A DNA stretch of 64,000 bases from Boletus sp. NGJ (Eukaryota > Basidiomycota > Agaricomycetes > Boletales > Boletaceae): positions 1,426,001-1,490,000 of the forward strand of contig JAGTXK010000073.1 of NCBI GenBank assembly GCA_019096195.1. The letters are read 5' to 3'. How positions within the stretch are numbered: position 1 is the first letter of the stretch; every line of letters starts with the position of its first letter. The notes under the pieces were generated by a model. The model was not told the origin of the DNA and searched no databases. It was given only the letters and a program-made list of their open reading frames with translations. The position numbers and the translations under genes are program-made. This document shows positions 35,732-46,933 of this stretch, one piece after another.

Positions 35732-37829
35732 TCATTGGTCACTATAGTCTCTGAGTTGGTACAACAACACACGGCCACGATTGTTTCCTATGACGAGGTA
35801 TTCGCTCCCAGTAGAAAAATCCATCGCGGTGACGTGACCTAGAGGGGTCTTGGTCGTCGGCCAATTTCCGAAAACGGTGAGAGACGGAAGGTGGATCTAT
35901 CCGTTCCCGGCGTGAGCGTCCGACGAAAAAAACAAACTCGGGGACGAGAAAAGAAAACAGGCAAACGTACCAAACGCATTTGATCCGTTTTGACATTGCT
36001 TGCCATGGCAAGCAGCTGCGAGTCATGATTGTAGCTCAAGCACGAAATGTTGGTCGTCAGATTGCCCAGCGTTTTCAGCGGCTTTGGCTTGGAAATTTGG
36101 GGCGATACCGTGCTGTCTGCGCTGTACACGTTGACGAGGCCTGTGTTGGATCTGAAAGGCAATGTCCGTCAATCTCTCCGTCTTCAACCAGACGAACAAA
36201 CCATCCAAAAAACAAAAAAAAAAAAAAAAAAAACTTACCCTATGGCGAGGTAACCGCCTCGCCGATCGCCTCCCATGATGCGGCTTCCAAACCCACCGTC
36301 GTCCTGCCACCGCTTGACACACCTTCGCTGACCGATGTCCCAGACGTAGACCTGGGAGTCCTCCGTGAGGCTTAGCAGCTCGCTCGGGCCGTCTCCCCGT
36401 CGGGACCACCACAGAGAGCGGATCCCAGCGTTGGCCTTGAGTCCGGCGATAACCTGGGCTGCGCCGGACCGCCAATCGACGAGGTGGATGTGGCCGCGAC
36501 GGCCTGCGACGGCGAGGACGTCCCCTGTGGGACTGAAGGCGCAGGTGTCCATGCTCGCATCTTGGTTGACACCAGATGTAGATCCCCATAGGCCACGCGG
36601 GGAACGATGTGAGGTGCCAGATTGAAGGTCGTAGGTGTAGTAGAACGGACGGGGACCGGTGAGCAGGATGGAGGAGCCGGTGGGGTGAAACGTGGCATTT
36701 GTGAGTGGGAGGGAAGGAATATGGAGCGTTTGTGCATGCGGGTTGGTCAAGCCATCGACCTAGCGGGGAAGATGCGATGTGAAAAAAATTCGGTCGAGGG
36801 GTACAAAGAAGGAAACGTACGTGAAAGAGGCGTAGACGTCTGTCGGTGCTTGCGGTGAGTAGGACTGGGATCTGTGGGGAGGGGTGGAACTGAAGGGATT
36901 TTATTTCCCCTTTGGCGGGTGCGGCCTGGTTCGCATCGCGCAGACGGTCGACGGAGATGATTCCAGGCGTCAGTACTTTGATCTTCTTCCCGCCCGATAT
37001 TCCTCCCGTTGAAGCGAGAAGATCTGGGATGATATCCTCTACCTCGTCCTCTGGGTCTGGGTCCGACGTGGATCGCCGACGCTTGGGATGCAATTTGCGG
37101 CGCGCTTTCGATGCCCAATCCGGGGTCGGATTGATTTGTTCGTATTGCCTCCGCAGCCTGCGTTCGTATTCGCGTCCGCCGACGGTGTCTTCGGCAGGTG
37201 CATCGCGAAGTTTCCGCAAGCGCGTGTGTGAAGTGAGGGAAACCTGTAAATTGGCATCGTCTGGATCCACCCAAGCAGGTTCCTTGCGAGTTCCTGGCTG
37301 GAGGGTATTTCCGAGAGACGTTTCCTGCCCGTGGTCAGTTGTGGCAGCATCACCCAGTGTGTCCTGTTCATGAAGAAGAGGTTCTTCTTCCACTTCGATG
37401 GAGTCGGCACCACTGTCCCTATCGCTGAACGCACTGGGCCCTTCGTCTGGAGCGGGTGCCTTGATCGATGAAGATCCGGCATTATCATCAATGAAAAACA
37501 GCTTGAGACCACGCACGTCTTCAGCAAAACATGAATGAGTTCATCGAAAAAGAGAGGCCACACACATCTGAATCAAGCATGTTCTCCAACTCCTTCAAAT
37601 TTCCTACTGCGGCGCTATCTTCAACGTCGGAAATGACGACATCAGTATCGTCTCCCTCTCGTTTGTCTCTGCTTTTCTCGGACGGCACGTAGGGAACGCC
37701 GAACAGCATGCTTTCCAGGCGTCGTTCTTCATCGTCCTTGGTCGTATCATCGACGAACGTGCGACTACCGAGTGGCTGGATGTTATCTTTCGTGGAGGTC
37801 TTTTGTCGTTTGTGAGACCGCTTCCCCAT
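35732..37829 (-). CDS. UTP18: U3 snoRNP / SSU processome WD protein Utp18
   Basis: Nucleolar protein of the small-subunit processome, needed for 18S rRNA processing. Exons 37562-37829, 36821-37518, 36239-36759, 35971-36151 and 35732-35896 give a closed model of 610 residues. The N-terminal basic and acidic half includes EPAWVDPDDANLQVSL and RKLRD, then YERRLRRQYEQINPTPDWA, the diagnostic Utp18 segment. The WD region follows with KGEIKSLQFHPSPQIPVLLT, DRRLRLFHVDG, DTCAFSPTGDVLAVAGRRG, LTEDSQVYVWDIGQRRCVKRW, NTGLVNVYS and YLVIGNNRGRVLLYQL. The third intron begins GTAAGTTT and contains a long T-run (read as A in plus orientation at 36215-36233). The 3' end is only 96 bp from the ZIP4-like stop. 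Confidence 0.92.
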
Positions 37830-39695
37830 CGCGTCAAGGATGGCGTAGCACGACGACTTGGTGCAACGGTCGAACAATGGTGGCTGTGCAAAAATTACTG
37901 TATGAATCCACCAGCATGCAGATCTACTTTTCTCGATGACTCTTTGCCATCTTCCTATTCACAGACTTTGTTTCCTGGAGCGAGAGTGAATAGATGCAAA
38001 CTTGACGTTATCCCGAGGCCACTTGTGGTGACTCCTTGCATGGTGTCGTGTCGAAATTTGACTTCCGTGCGTCCTTCACACTGCACAACAATGCTAAGAT
38101 TAACTCTCAACACCCTTGAAAGCGTGTCTTTATGGAATTCCAAGCGGAAGTCTAGTGGGTCATTCCGACGTGATTCTACACAGGGATTTGATGTCCGGAA
38201 CCATCTGGTCGTGCTACCTTCCGCTTCCCCCGGGATCAGGGTGATACGTACTATCGCCCATCAAGTCTGATAGTTATTTTGAATCTGTCCTTGAGTTCCC
38301 GGAGAACCCGTCAGGGTGCCACGACTGTGAAGTTGAGCAAAAGTATTGTTCCATACACGCCCCAACTCTATTGCTATTGTCGCCAGCTGATCAGGCACTC
38401 GAGGATTATAACCTCTACCAGCTTCGAATCCTTCCGTGAATATTGCAGTGCGCGAAACTCGATGTGAATCGGAAACCCTGCTGGCACCAGATTACTGCAT
38501 ACACGCCGGACGTGTTCTGCCTGTCCGCTTTAACCGCGTGGACCGGGAGCACTGGAGCAAATTTCATTGATATGTTGGAGACGTACACCATGCGTTTTCG
38601 ACGGAGGCACTGCCATGCGAAGAGAAAGGTTGGTGGCGATTTATTCGTTCAGCAAAACGTTTCAAAGGGAAGGGCTCACACACCCGGCCGCAATTGCATG
38701 CGGCGAAGGCGCTTATCGAGTGTGGGTCCAACAGCTGTCAAATGACGCTACCGTAATTTGATGACTAGTTTTGAAAAACTCAGCAATGCAAGCTTCCAGC
38801 TGCCTGTCGTAAGATGGGAGACATGTGAGAACCACAGCCAGCCTCGGTCGCCTGGACCCGAAAGCTGAGAAATGGGCAGAGACGGTGGCCATTGCTTCTT
38901 TTGCAACGTGTCTGATCCGTTGACGGTGAGAGGTGCACTCATAGACACCGACGGGTTATGCATGTGGTCGAGACAAAGTCTGCCATCGAACGAGCATGGA
39001 GCACTATGGACCCGATTTTTTTCCTGTCAGTGTCAGGGTCCGCTCGACAGGGAACGGTGAGAATGTCGGTTGAACAAGAGCCGCATTCTGATACGCGTTT
39101 CAAAGGTTTGCTCATTTTCACATGTTGGGTGGGGTGATCACGTACCGTTCTGCAACCTGACGGAAGGAAAATCCCTCGAGCAGTTTCAGAGATTCGTCTT
39201 ATTCTTATTACATTCGCTTGCCGAGGCAGACTAGACCAAGTCCCAGTCAAAAATGTTCCCTTTGCGGCCAATGTTGCCCATCGGATGGGTTTTTTTAGGT
39301 ACGCAGCTGTGGTTTTGACACGTATCTTCGACAGCTTTCTCATTGCGCTTGACGCCCGTGGGTGGTTGTCAGACAGGTCCAAGGTAGCGCTTGACGGAGC
39401 CCACCCAGACGACACGAGCGAGATGCGATTGCGTCGCAGTTGGCAGTGTGTTGACTGCTGTTTATTCTAATTCAGTTTCTCCCCTTCTCTACGATCTCAC
39501 ACTTTGCCTGTTCTGTGTATAAGCCTAGTGTGTAGTATCCAACCTTTTCGTTCCTTTTCAGCTTTCTTCCCGTCTCCAATATTTCTTCCCAGTGTCACCT
39601 GCTTTTTGTCTACTCCTGTCCCATTCCTCCCCCTGGAGCCCAGTGCTCCAGCTTTGATCCCTTTTCTTGCAATTTCTATCTAACCGTGCTTGATC
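37830..39695. other. Intergenic, 1.9 kb, no supported gene
   Basis: Lies between two divergent starts (UTP18 on minus, G-alpha on plus). An open frame of 158 codons at 38939-39415 on minus has no recognisable motif. The last 200 bp before the G-alpha ATG are rich in C and T (39475-39690), a common look for fungal promoters. Confidence 0.4.
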
Positions 39696-41344
39696 ATGGG
39701 TATTTGCTTTTCCTCCAATGGCGTGGATGTGTCCGAGGATGATGTACGCAAACATCGCGAAGCCGAAAAGACGCTCAAGGAGGTCCGTCAACACCTGTTT
39801 TGCATCCTCACTGTTGATTTCCTTCCTTCCTAGGCAAAAGCGAGGTTGGCCACACAGGTCAAGGTTTGTGCTTGCAAGCTGTCCCAATCCTTCAACGCTG
39901 TTCTTAACCTTATCTCAGGTTCTTCTCCTTGGCTCCGGTGACTCAGGAAAATCGACCGTTCTCAAGGTGTGTCTCCTACTGACCTGTCCCCACAAGCTCA
40001 TCACGACATCGCCACAGCAAATGCGACTCATCCATCGAGTTCCATTTTCTGCCGAAGAGGTTGAGAACTATCGACAGCTTGTTTTCAACAACTTGATTAC
40101 TGGCATGAGTTATGTATTGGAGGCCATGGAAGACATGGGTCTTGAAGCCGCAGAGGAAAACTTGCCATACATCGACATCATCAGGAATGCTCGCGATCCT
40201 CAGCCCTATCAGCCGTTTCCAAGAATGTACTATGATCCTCTCAAAATACTCTGGGAGGACAAGGCCATCCAGGAAACCTACGCGCGAGGTAATGAAGCTG
40301 CTTTGCCAGAAAAGTAAGCCTGAACTTCTGTCATATCGTATCGTGCCTGTTCACCATCATCCATAGTTTGGCCTACTTCTTCCCAGATTTGGACCGCCTG
40401 TTTACAGAGACTTACCAACCAACAGAACAAGACATTGTTCAATGTCGAGCACGAACAATTGGTATCACCGAAACCACGTTTCAGCTCAAGGATCACGAGA
40501 TGCTCATGGTCGATGTGGGTGGTCAAAAGAGCGAACGAAGAAAGTGGATACATTGTTTCCAAGATGTCACTAGTATACTATTCTTGGTCAGCCTCAGTGG
40601 CTACGACCAATGTCTTGTCGAGGACCGGGATGCTGTAGGTGATATACTTCTGGTCTCTTTCGTTGCTCACCTTCCCTTGAAGAACCAAATGCAAGACGCG
40701 ATGACTATTTGGGATTCAATATGTCATTCCCAGTGGTTCAAGCAGACATCAATAGTACGTGCTCTAATACACATATACCGTCATGGTGCTTCTTACGAGT
40801 TGGCGGTAGATCTTATTCCTGAACAAGGATGATTTATTCAAAAAGAAAATTACACATTCTGATATTAAAAACTTTTTTCCGGTATGATTCCAACATTTTG
40901 CGACCCGTGTGGCGTTCACTCGTGTTTCAGGACTATGAAGGTGAATCAGGGGACGCAAAAGCGGGACGTGATTACTTTAGAAAGCGCTTCGCGCGACTCG
41001 CGCAGAAGGCAGGTCGTTCTAAGGAGCGGGAGATCTACGTACAGTGCGTAAGAATGCGTGTTCGCATGCTAGTTTTGAATTTCTGCTTTGCAAGTGTAAC
41101 AACAGCAACGGATACAGTGATGCTGAGGGTGGTGATGGCTGCTGTTGAAGGTATGTACACTCTGACACATTTTGAGACCAGCCCGCTGATTTGCTTGATA
41201 GAGTGAGTCTTAACCTTTCTTTTTACCATCTTCCAACCTAAGGTTCCTCCAACTCTACGCTCATCCTTTCATCTCTCCACCCACAATTTCTTGTTTCATA
41301 GCATCGTTCTCCGATCCAATCTCGAGGTTGCGGCACTAATCTAA
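39696..41344 (+). CDS. Heterotrimeric G protein alpha subunit, non-canonical
   Basis: GTPase of 361 residues on the plasma membrane that relays receptor signals. Exons: 39696-39782, 39834-39863, 39919-39966, 40018-40313, 40367-40634, 40683-40754, 40810-40881, 40931-41043, 41095-41150, 41202 alone and 41302-41344. The N terminus MGICFSS suits N-myristoylation (Gly2) and Cys4 palmitoylation. The P-loop is GSGDSGKST (canonical GAGESGKST). Switch I is CRARTIGITETTF with the catalytic Arg; switch II is DVGGQKSERRKWIHCF with the catalytic Gln. LFLNKDDLF is the guanine site, TTATDT the TCAT-like loop. The C terminus DIVLRSNLEVAALI lacks the pertussis-toxin Cys. The single-base exon is required to keep this alpha-5 helix in frame. 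Typical of the expanded, divergent G-alpha sets of Agaricomycetes. Confidence 0.93.
41202..41202 (+). other. Putative one-nucleotide microexon of the G-alpha gene
   Basis: Base A at 41202 is flanked by TTGATAG on the left and GTGAGT on the right, a good acceptor directly followed by a consensus donor. The preceding exon ends in phase 1 (GAA G) and the last exon begins C ATC GTT. Joining G, A and C gives GAC (Asp) and leads into IVLRSNLEVAALI, the expected G-alpha alpha-5 helix. Without it the C terminus is out of frame. Flanking introns would be 51 and 99 nt. Confidence 0.7.
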
Positions 41345-42274
41345 TATGTTTTGTTTCTCTTTCACACTGCACTTTGTACTCTCAAACGTCACCCGCATTA
41401 CCTTCCTCTCGGACACGCCTTGCCCTCATATGCAAACTTGTCCTTCCCGTTACTCGATCTCAATGGATGATAAACACAACCATACCCCCCGATTCCATAT
41501 CTCTACTTGTTTTTCGCGCTTCTCGTCGTGCGGTTTGCCTCTACTGATCATCCGTTGCCGTTTGTCTTTGGTACTCCGCTCCAACACGTAATTGCGGATT
41601 TCGTCCTTGCTACAATGCTCCCGCCGTTATTGCCAACCACCTGGAAATTATGGAAATTGCTCGACCGATCATCGGATTCCGACGGGAATGGTACAACAGT
41701 GCCGTCGTCAGCAGGAATGTGAGTGAATCCTCCGACATTGTTCCGAAAAGGCTCGGCTTCTCCTGCGTTCCTTGCGTTGCTTATGCTTTGTGGTTGTGTT
41801 TCTTTTATCCACAGATCCGTGAAGTCATGCTCTGACGAGCGGTTAGGCTTACCTATTCCGCAACGCCCTCTGTTTCCATCACGTTCAAATCCTTGTGAGA
41901 GGAGAAGAAACCCCCCCCCATTCGATTTTTCCAACACTGACACGTACAATGTCTATGCCTGAAAAGATTCGCCATGGCATCGCTCCCCGAACAATGTGAA
42001 TCCCACCTCTAGGGGAGCTAGTTTGTAATCCGAGTGTTGTAGCTTTTCCTCCGTGTCTCTAGCTACTAGTATGCGCTGATTCACGTATATCTTTCTCCCT
42101 CACTGTAACCTTACTACACTTTATATTCGTTCTACCTCGTTTCTTTTTTCTCCAATTGCTGTAGCCTTTGCGCTGTATTTTCAGGCTAGGGACTAGGGAA
42201 TCGGGTCTACTCTTGAATCATTACAGTTTCACGAACTGGTGGTACATCACCTTGATTGGGATCCTCATCACTTG
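41345..42274. other. Intergenic region
   Basis: 930 bp with the 3' flank of G-alpha and the promoter of cullin-4. Pyrimidine-rich stretches at 42100-42160. Short open frames (41507-41962) show no domain. Confidence 0.4.
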
Positions 42275-45200
42275 ATGACGGACGTACTCAACAAACTTTT
42301 GTCGCTTCCAAAGACGTCCCAGAGCTTCACAGCCCATCGCCCGAGCGTCGTCGAGCACACAGCTGATCATCATGAGCGGTTGGGATCTCACCCACACAAG
42401 ACCCCGCGCTTGGATCACGACTCTGACTCTGGTTCTGCATACAGGTCGCGAGATCTCAAAGGTAAAGCCGTAGAGAGGAGCGGACCCATCAGAATACAGG
42501 TCCAGATCTTGACACGTGAGTCCGTCGAGGATGGTACCTCGACTTTACGGGAACTCATCCATCTCTTCAGCAAAGGCCACAAACAAAGTGCCTCCCAATG
42601 ACTCTACTGACCCCATGCTTCTCAGGCGCTGCACGCGATCCCTGCTGACCAGGGGTTTCCAATCTGAAATGTTGTCCGCGACGTTCGAGTCCATCTACAA
42701 CGCCTGTTGTTCACAGGTCCGTATCTTGGGGCAGGGAGAGAAGCTCTACGAGATGCTCGTCATGGAGATCGACCAGTCCAACCTTCGTTTACTTCGTGAA
42801 CTCGAGGCTCCGGGGGATAATAACATGGATTGGCTGGGGCAATTCGTCCAAGTCTGCGAGTGGTTTGAGGGCAAGGTGGTACGTCTCGATCAGCCGGTCT
42901 AGGTTGCAGTTTGGGGTACATCCTTGCTCGTTCTAGGCCCTGTTACAGTCTTTGTTGTCATATCTCGACCGCGGGTTTATCCCAAAGGACGCGAAGCGTC
43001 AGAAAATCCAGTTTGTGGCTTGATCCCCTCTACGTATTCTTTGGATGACTGATATGCTCTATCCCAAGTGACCTCGCCTTTACATCTTTCAAGTGTCGAG
43101 TACTAAACGACGGGCAGATAGTCGACCGCATTCGTGCAAGCGTCTTGGAATGGTTGGAGAAGGAGAGAACTGACAGGTCGACCCTTCATCCTCTGCATTT
43201 TATTCACGTCCGCTCACCCGTTGTAGGACTGCTTACGCCAACCGCAAGATGATTCGGAGCCTTGTCTCGCATCTCCTCCTCCACGACATGTATACCGTCA
43301 TCTTTGAGCGCTACATTCTCGAACAAACGTTTTCGTTCTATACCCGCGAGGCGAGCGCCAAGATTGAGATACTCAACCTCAGCGCAGAGCAGTATCTGGC
43401 TCACATTACCGAACGCACCTTCGAGGAACGAGAAAGAGCTGAAGCAATCTGTGATGGCATCGGGCAGACCGTCAAGGAGATCGTACAGACTTGCAGGAGG
43501 GGTTTGTTGGAGACGAGGTTGGGCTGGCTTGCCAAAGAAGGTGCGCATGTTTTCGCTGTGTTGTCGTCGGTATCTGACTTGCGTGGCAGCCATCGGCCCG
43601 CTCATGAATGCACAGGGTACGGACCAACTCCGTTCGATCTATGCAGAGTTCGAGGCTCTCGATAGCCTGAGCATACTCTGCGGAGAGTTTAAATCCTACA
43701 TACAGGTAATGCGAATCTTCACACTTTTATTCCTCGCTCGCGTCTTCTGACAAGTTCGGCTGGCGCCTAGACGAGTGTTGGGAACATTGTCAAAGACACG
43801 GAACACGACGACGACATGGTTGAACGCATCCTAACTTTCAAGACCTTTGCGGACAGCGCACTTCAAACGTCCTTTGTCTCGTCTTTGGCGCCTAATCCTT
43901 CCTTTTCGTATGCGCTTACCGATGCCTTTACTTTCGGTTTCAAGGCTCGCCGAAATAAGCCTGCCGAACTCATCGCCCGACACCTCGACAAACTCATGCG
44001 TCGTGGGCAACGGGATACCTCTGATGCGGAATGGGAGTCTTTGCTAGAAAAGGTGCTGGCGTTATACAGATTCACCGATGATAAAGACGTATTCAGGACC
44101 TTCTATACGAGGGCCTTGGCAAAGAGGTTGTTGCTCGAAAAGAGTGCGTCTGATGACTTTGAAAAGGGAGTGCTGAGGATATTGAAGGAGAGTGAGTAAC
44201 CACTTCTCCCCTGTCTTCTCGGGGTGATTGATGACCTTTTTTTCCAAGAATACGATCCCGAATTCGGGCAGGGAGATCATATGTTTAACGATCTTGCTCT
44301 CTCTCGGGAAATATTGAACGAATTCCACGACCGAATTCCGGATACGAGCAGCGCTCAGAACCTTTCTGTGATGGTTCTCCAACGGAGCGTATGGCCATTC
44401 GCGGCGCGAAAGATAGACGTCGATCTGCATCCTTCTGTATGCTTGTTGCTCCCACCGTCTTCTTTTTGCGCTACAAACGAATCACCTTTATTCGTAGATG
44501 CAATCTGATCTCCTGTCGTACACCACCTTTTACAAGGTTAGGCATCAAGGACACAAACTCGAGTGGGACCACTCCCTTGGTACGGCAACGATCAAAGCGA
44601 GGTTCGGGGCTGGGAACAAGGACTTGACCGTCAGTCTGTACCAGGCTGTGGTGTTGCTCCTTTTCAACGACGAAACGGAGATCGGTTACAAGACCATCCT
44701 GGAAGCGACCAGAATGAGTGAGACAATGCATCCTTTTTGACGCCCATGACGAACCACTGACGCTGCCACCAACCAACCAGACGAGCCCGAACTCAAGCGG
44801 ACCCTTCAGAGTCTGGCATGTGCGAGCAAAAAAGTCCTCCGGAAACGACCGGTAGGGAGAGAGGTGAACGAAGACGACGTGTTCTACTTTAATGCCGACT
44901 TTACGGATCCAAGGCCAAAGGTCCACATAAACTCTATCCAAGCAAAGGATACGGTACGCTTTTTTTTTTTCTTCTTCTGTTCGCGCCCCGTTGTACACGC
45001 TTCTCAAATTCCTTGTCATCTACCTGCACATAGCCCGAGGAATCGAAACGCACGCAATCTCACATCGACTCGGACCGCAAGCATTACCTCGACGCCGCGA
45101 TCGTGCGGATCATGAAAGCCAAGAAGGAGCTCACGTACGAGGCGCTCAAGGCAGAGACGATCGAGGCGGTTAAGAGTCACTTTGTGCCCGAGGTGAACGT

Positions 45201-45288
45201 GATCAAGCAGCGGATCGTTGGGTTGGTGGAACAAGAGTATCTGAGGCGGGACGACGACGATATGAACAAGTTTATGTATGTTGCATGA
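42275..45288 (+). CDS. CUL4: Cullin-4 type E3 ubiquitin ligase scaffold
   Basis: Scaffold of CRL4 ligases, which bind DDB1 at the N terminus and the RING protein Rbx1 at the C terminus. Start ATG 42275 (MTDVLNKLLSLPKTSQ), then a basic, serine-rich extension (HKTPRLDHDSDSGSAYRS) as in CUL4. Cullin repeats: FESIYNACCSQVRILGQGEKLYEM, LLSYLDRGFIPK, RKMIRSLVSHLLLHDMYTVIFE, ALDSLSILCGEFKSYI. Cullin homology core: DKDVFRTFYTRALAKRLL, DDFEKGVL, MFNDLALSREI, FYKVRHQGHKLEWDHSLGTA. The winged helix carries the neddylation site IVRIMKAKKELTYEAL (Lys in IVRIMK) and ends EYLRRDDDDMNKFMYVA. Most introns are about 50 nt. The splicing between residue 70 and the first repeat (42480-42700) is unresolved. A CSN7 gene, whose complex removes Nedd8 from cullins, lies 15 kb away. 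Confidence 0.9.
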
Positions 45289-45817
45289 GTGGGGATAGGA
45301 GCGACCGGAGCGTATGGCAATTTCTGTGAAGACGATTGTATGTAAATAGTATTGCCACGCCGGGTTTTGTAGAAACGTTGTATACGGCTGGACAGAGAAC
45401 GGGAAGATGAAACGTCCCCATGCCCATGTCCCCAGTGACGGGTAAGACGAGTACATGAATGCAGCAGGAAACGTCTAGACTAACCCGAGGGGTAAAAACG
45501 CGCGTCGTATCCGTAACCTCGCCCAATCCACAAGTCCAACGAAGGTGAACAAGGGCAGACTCGGACCACCGAGAAACCAGGCGGGCGCAATCGACGACGC
45601 AGGTTCCGACACGATGTCGAACGTGCCCATCAAAACCGTGCATCGACGACGTATCATCCACTCTCTTTCGAGGACAACCCGACCTGGACATCCGCATTGT
45701 CCAGCAACATGCGCAAGAGCTCCGAAAATTGACGTTGTAGTTTTTCTAGAGTCAAGGGGGGGGGCAAGGGTTTTTTTTTTGTTAGTGATACAGATGACCA
45801 CGTCATAGGAAGATCGT
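45289..45817. other. Convergent 3' flanks
   Basis: 530 bp between the CUL4 stop and the MED21 stop. A G-run next to a T-run lies at about 45758-45781. Nothing else seen. Confidence 0.4.
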
Positions 45818-46658
45818 TTACGGACTTGCGCGATCGACTGCTTGGATGTACTCTTCGTTTGCCTCTGTCATGGCGGTCTCCAACACTTCAAGACGATGTG
45901 CCTGTAACGGTACCCACGATGGACATGGAGGAGGGGGCGCACAAGTGGTTTGCGTGTCAGACTGGACGTGGAAGAACGAGGGGGAAAGGGAGGTGGCGAG
46001 ATGATCGAGAAGAGGGAGGGAATGAACAAGAACCTCACAGACTTGCCTGTGTTTCCTCGGGTTCTGGGACGGGGAGCGATTGAATGAGCACTTCGACCTG
46101 TTTCGCCTTGACGATCAAATCGTCGACGAGCTCCCGCTTGTTTGCTATGATATGAAAAAAAAAAGGGATAGAATCGAGTGAGAACGCAGCGTTGTGTAGT
46201 AGTGACGCACGAAACGAGCACAAGACACGGAACGAGGGGGACGAGGGAGACGGGAAACATGAACATAGACACGACGCTCACCATGAAAGACCTCCGGCGG
46301 GTCAAACTTGTCCGGATGGCGCGATTTCGTGATCGGTATGTCGGGGCTGACCTGGAGAAAGGTCGAACGGGAGGTCAGGTAGCCGATGCTGCTCGACATG
46401 ATCATCAGGAGCTGTGACGCATCGAAGCAAGCGCAAGCGCCCGGGTATCCAGCAGGTGCCAGCGTCGTCGACGGCGCGAGAACGAAAGCGGACACATCGT
46501 GATTTGGCGACGGACGAATATGTGTACATATACATGTTGATGAAAAGAACGTTCGGTCATGTTCAGATTCGAGGCGAACAGAGGGTTTCTGTACTCACCC
46601 GTTGTATCTCATCCTGGAGCTGTGTAATGCGGTCCATATGCGACAGGTCCTGCAGCAT
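45818..46658 (-). CDS. MED21: Mediator complex subunit 21 (Srb7)
   Basis: Small helical subunit of the Mediator middle module, which pairs with Med7 in contact with RNA polymerase II. Exons 46599-46658, 46282-46411, 46047-46144 and 45818-45901 close at 123 residues, a normal Med21 length. It begins MLQDLSHMDRITQLQDEIQR, then LLMIMSSSIGYLTSRS, PDKFDPPEVF, KRELVDDLIVKAKQVEVLIQSLP and LEVLETAMTEANEEYIQAV, matching the family order. The last intron needs a GC donor (CAG then GCAAGT); the nearest GT alternative shifts the frame. The ATG at 46658 is the first that gives the conserved N terminus. Confidence 0.9.
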
Positions 46659-46933
46659 TTCGCTGCTAAGTGTAGACGTGGTACCTTTTTTCTCGAACAA
46701 AAGTCGGAGACGTAAGTTACGCGTCAGCGAATGTACTCATGAAATGATGGCCGAGCGGCGAGCACACGAGTGACAAGGTATATATCCATGCAGTAAAGCC
46801 AGAACGTCGCTACCTCACAAGAAACCAGCATCGTTCGTTTCCGACGCCTGATTACATTCTAGTAATGACTTGTTAACTCATCCAAAGATAAATAGCCCGG
46901 TGTTATGACCACAAAGTCAAATAGACAAATAAA

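Noticed and set aside
36215-36233. Poly(A) run as a retroposed gene tail
   Set aside because: It lies inside an intron of UTP18 and reads as a polypyrimidine T-run on the coding strand; no retroposed copy beside it.
36365-37373. Plus-strand open frames opposite UTP18
   Set aside because: Shadows of the high-GC UTP18 coding exons on the other strand.
38939-39415. 158-codon open frame on minus
   Set aside because: Composition and lack of motifs fit chance; no start context or splice partners found.
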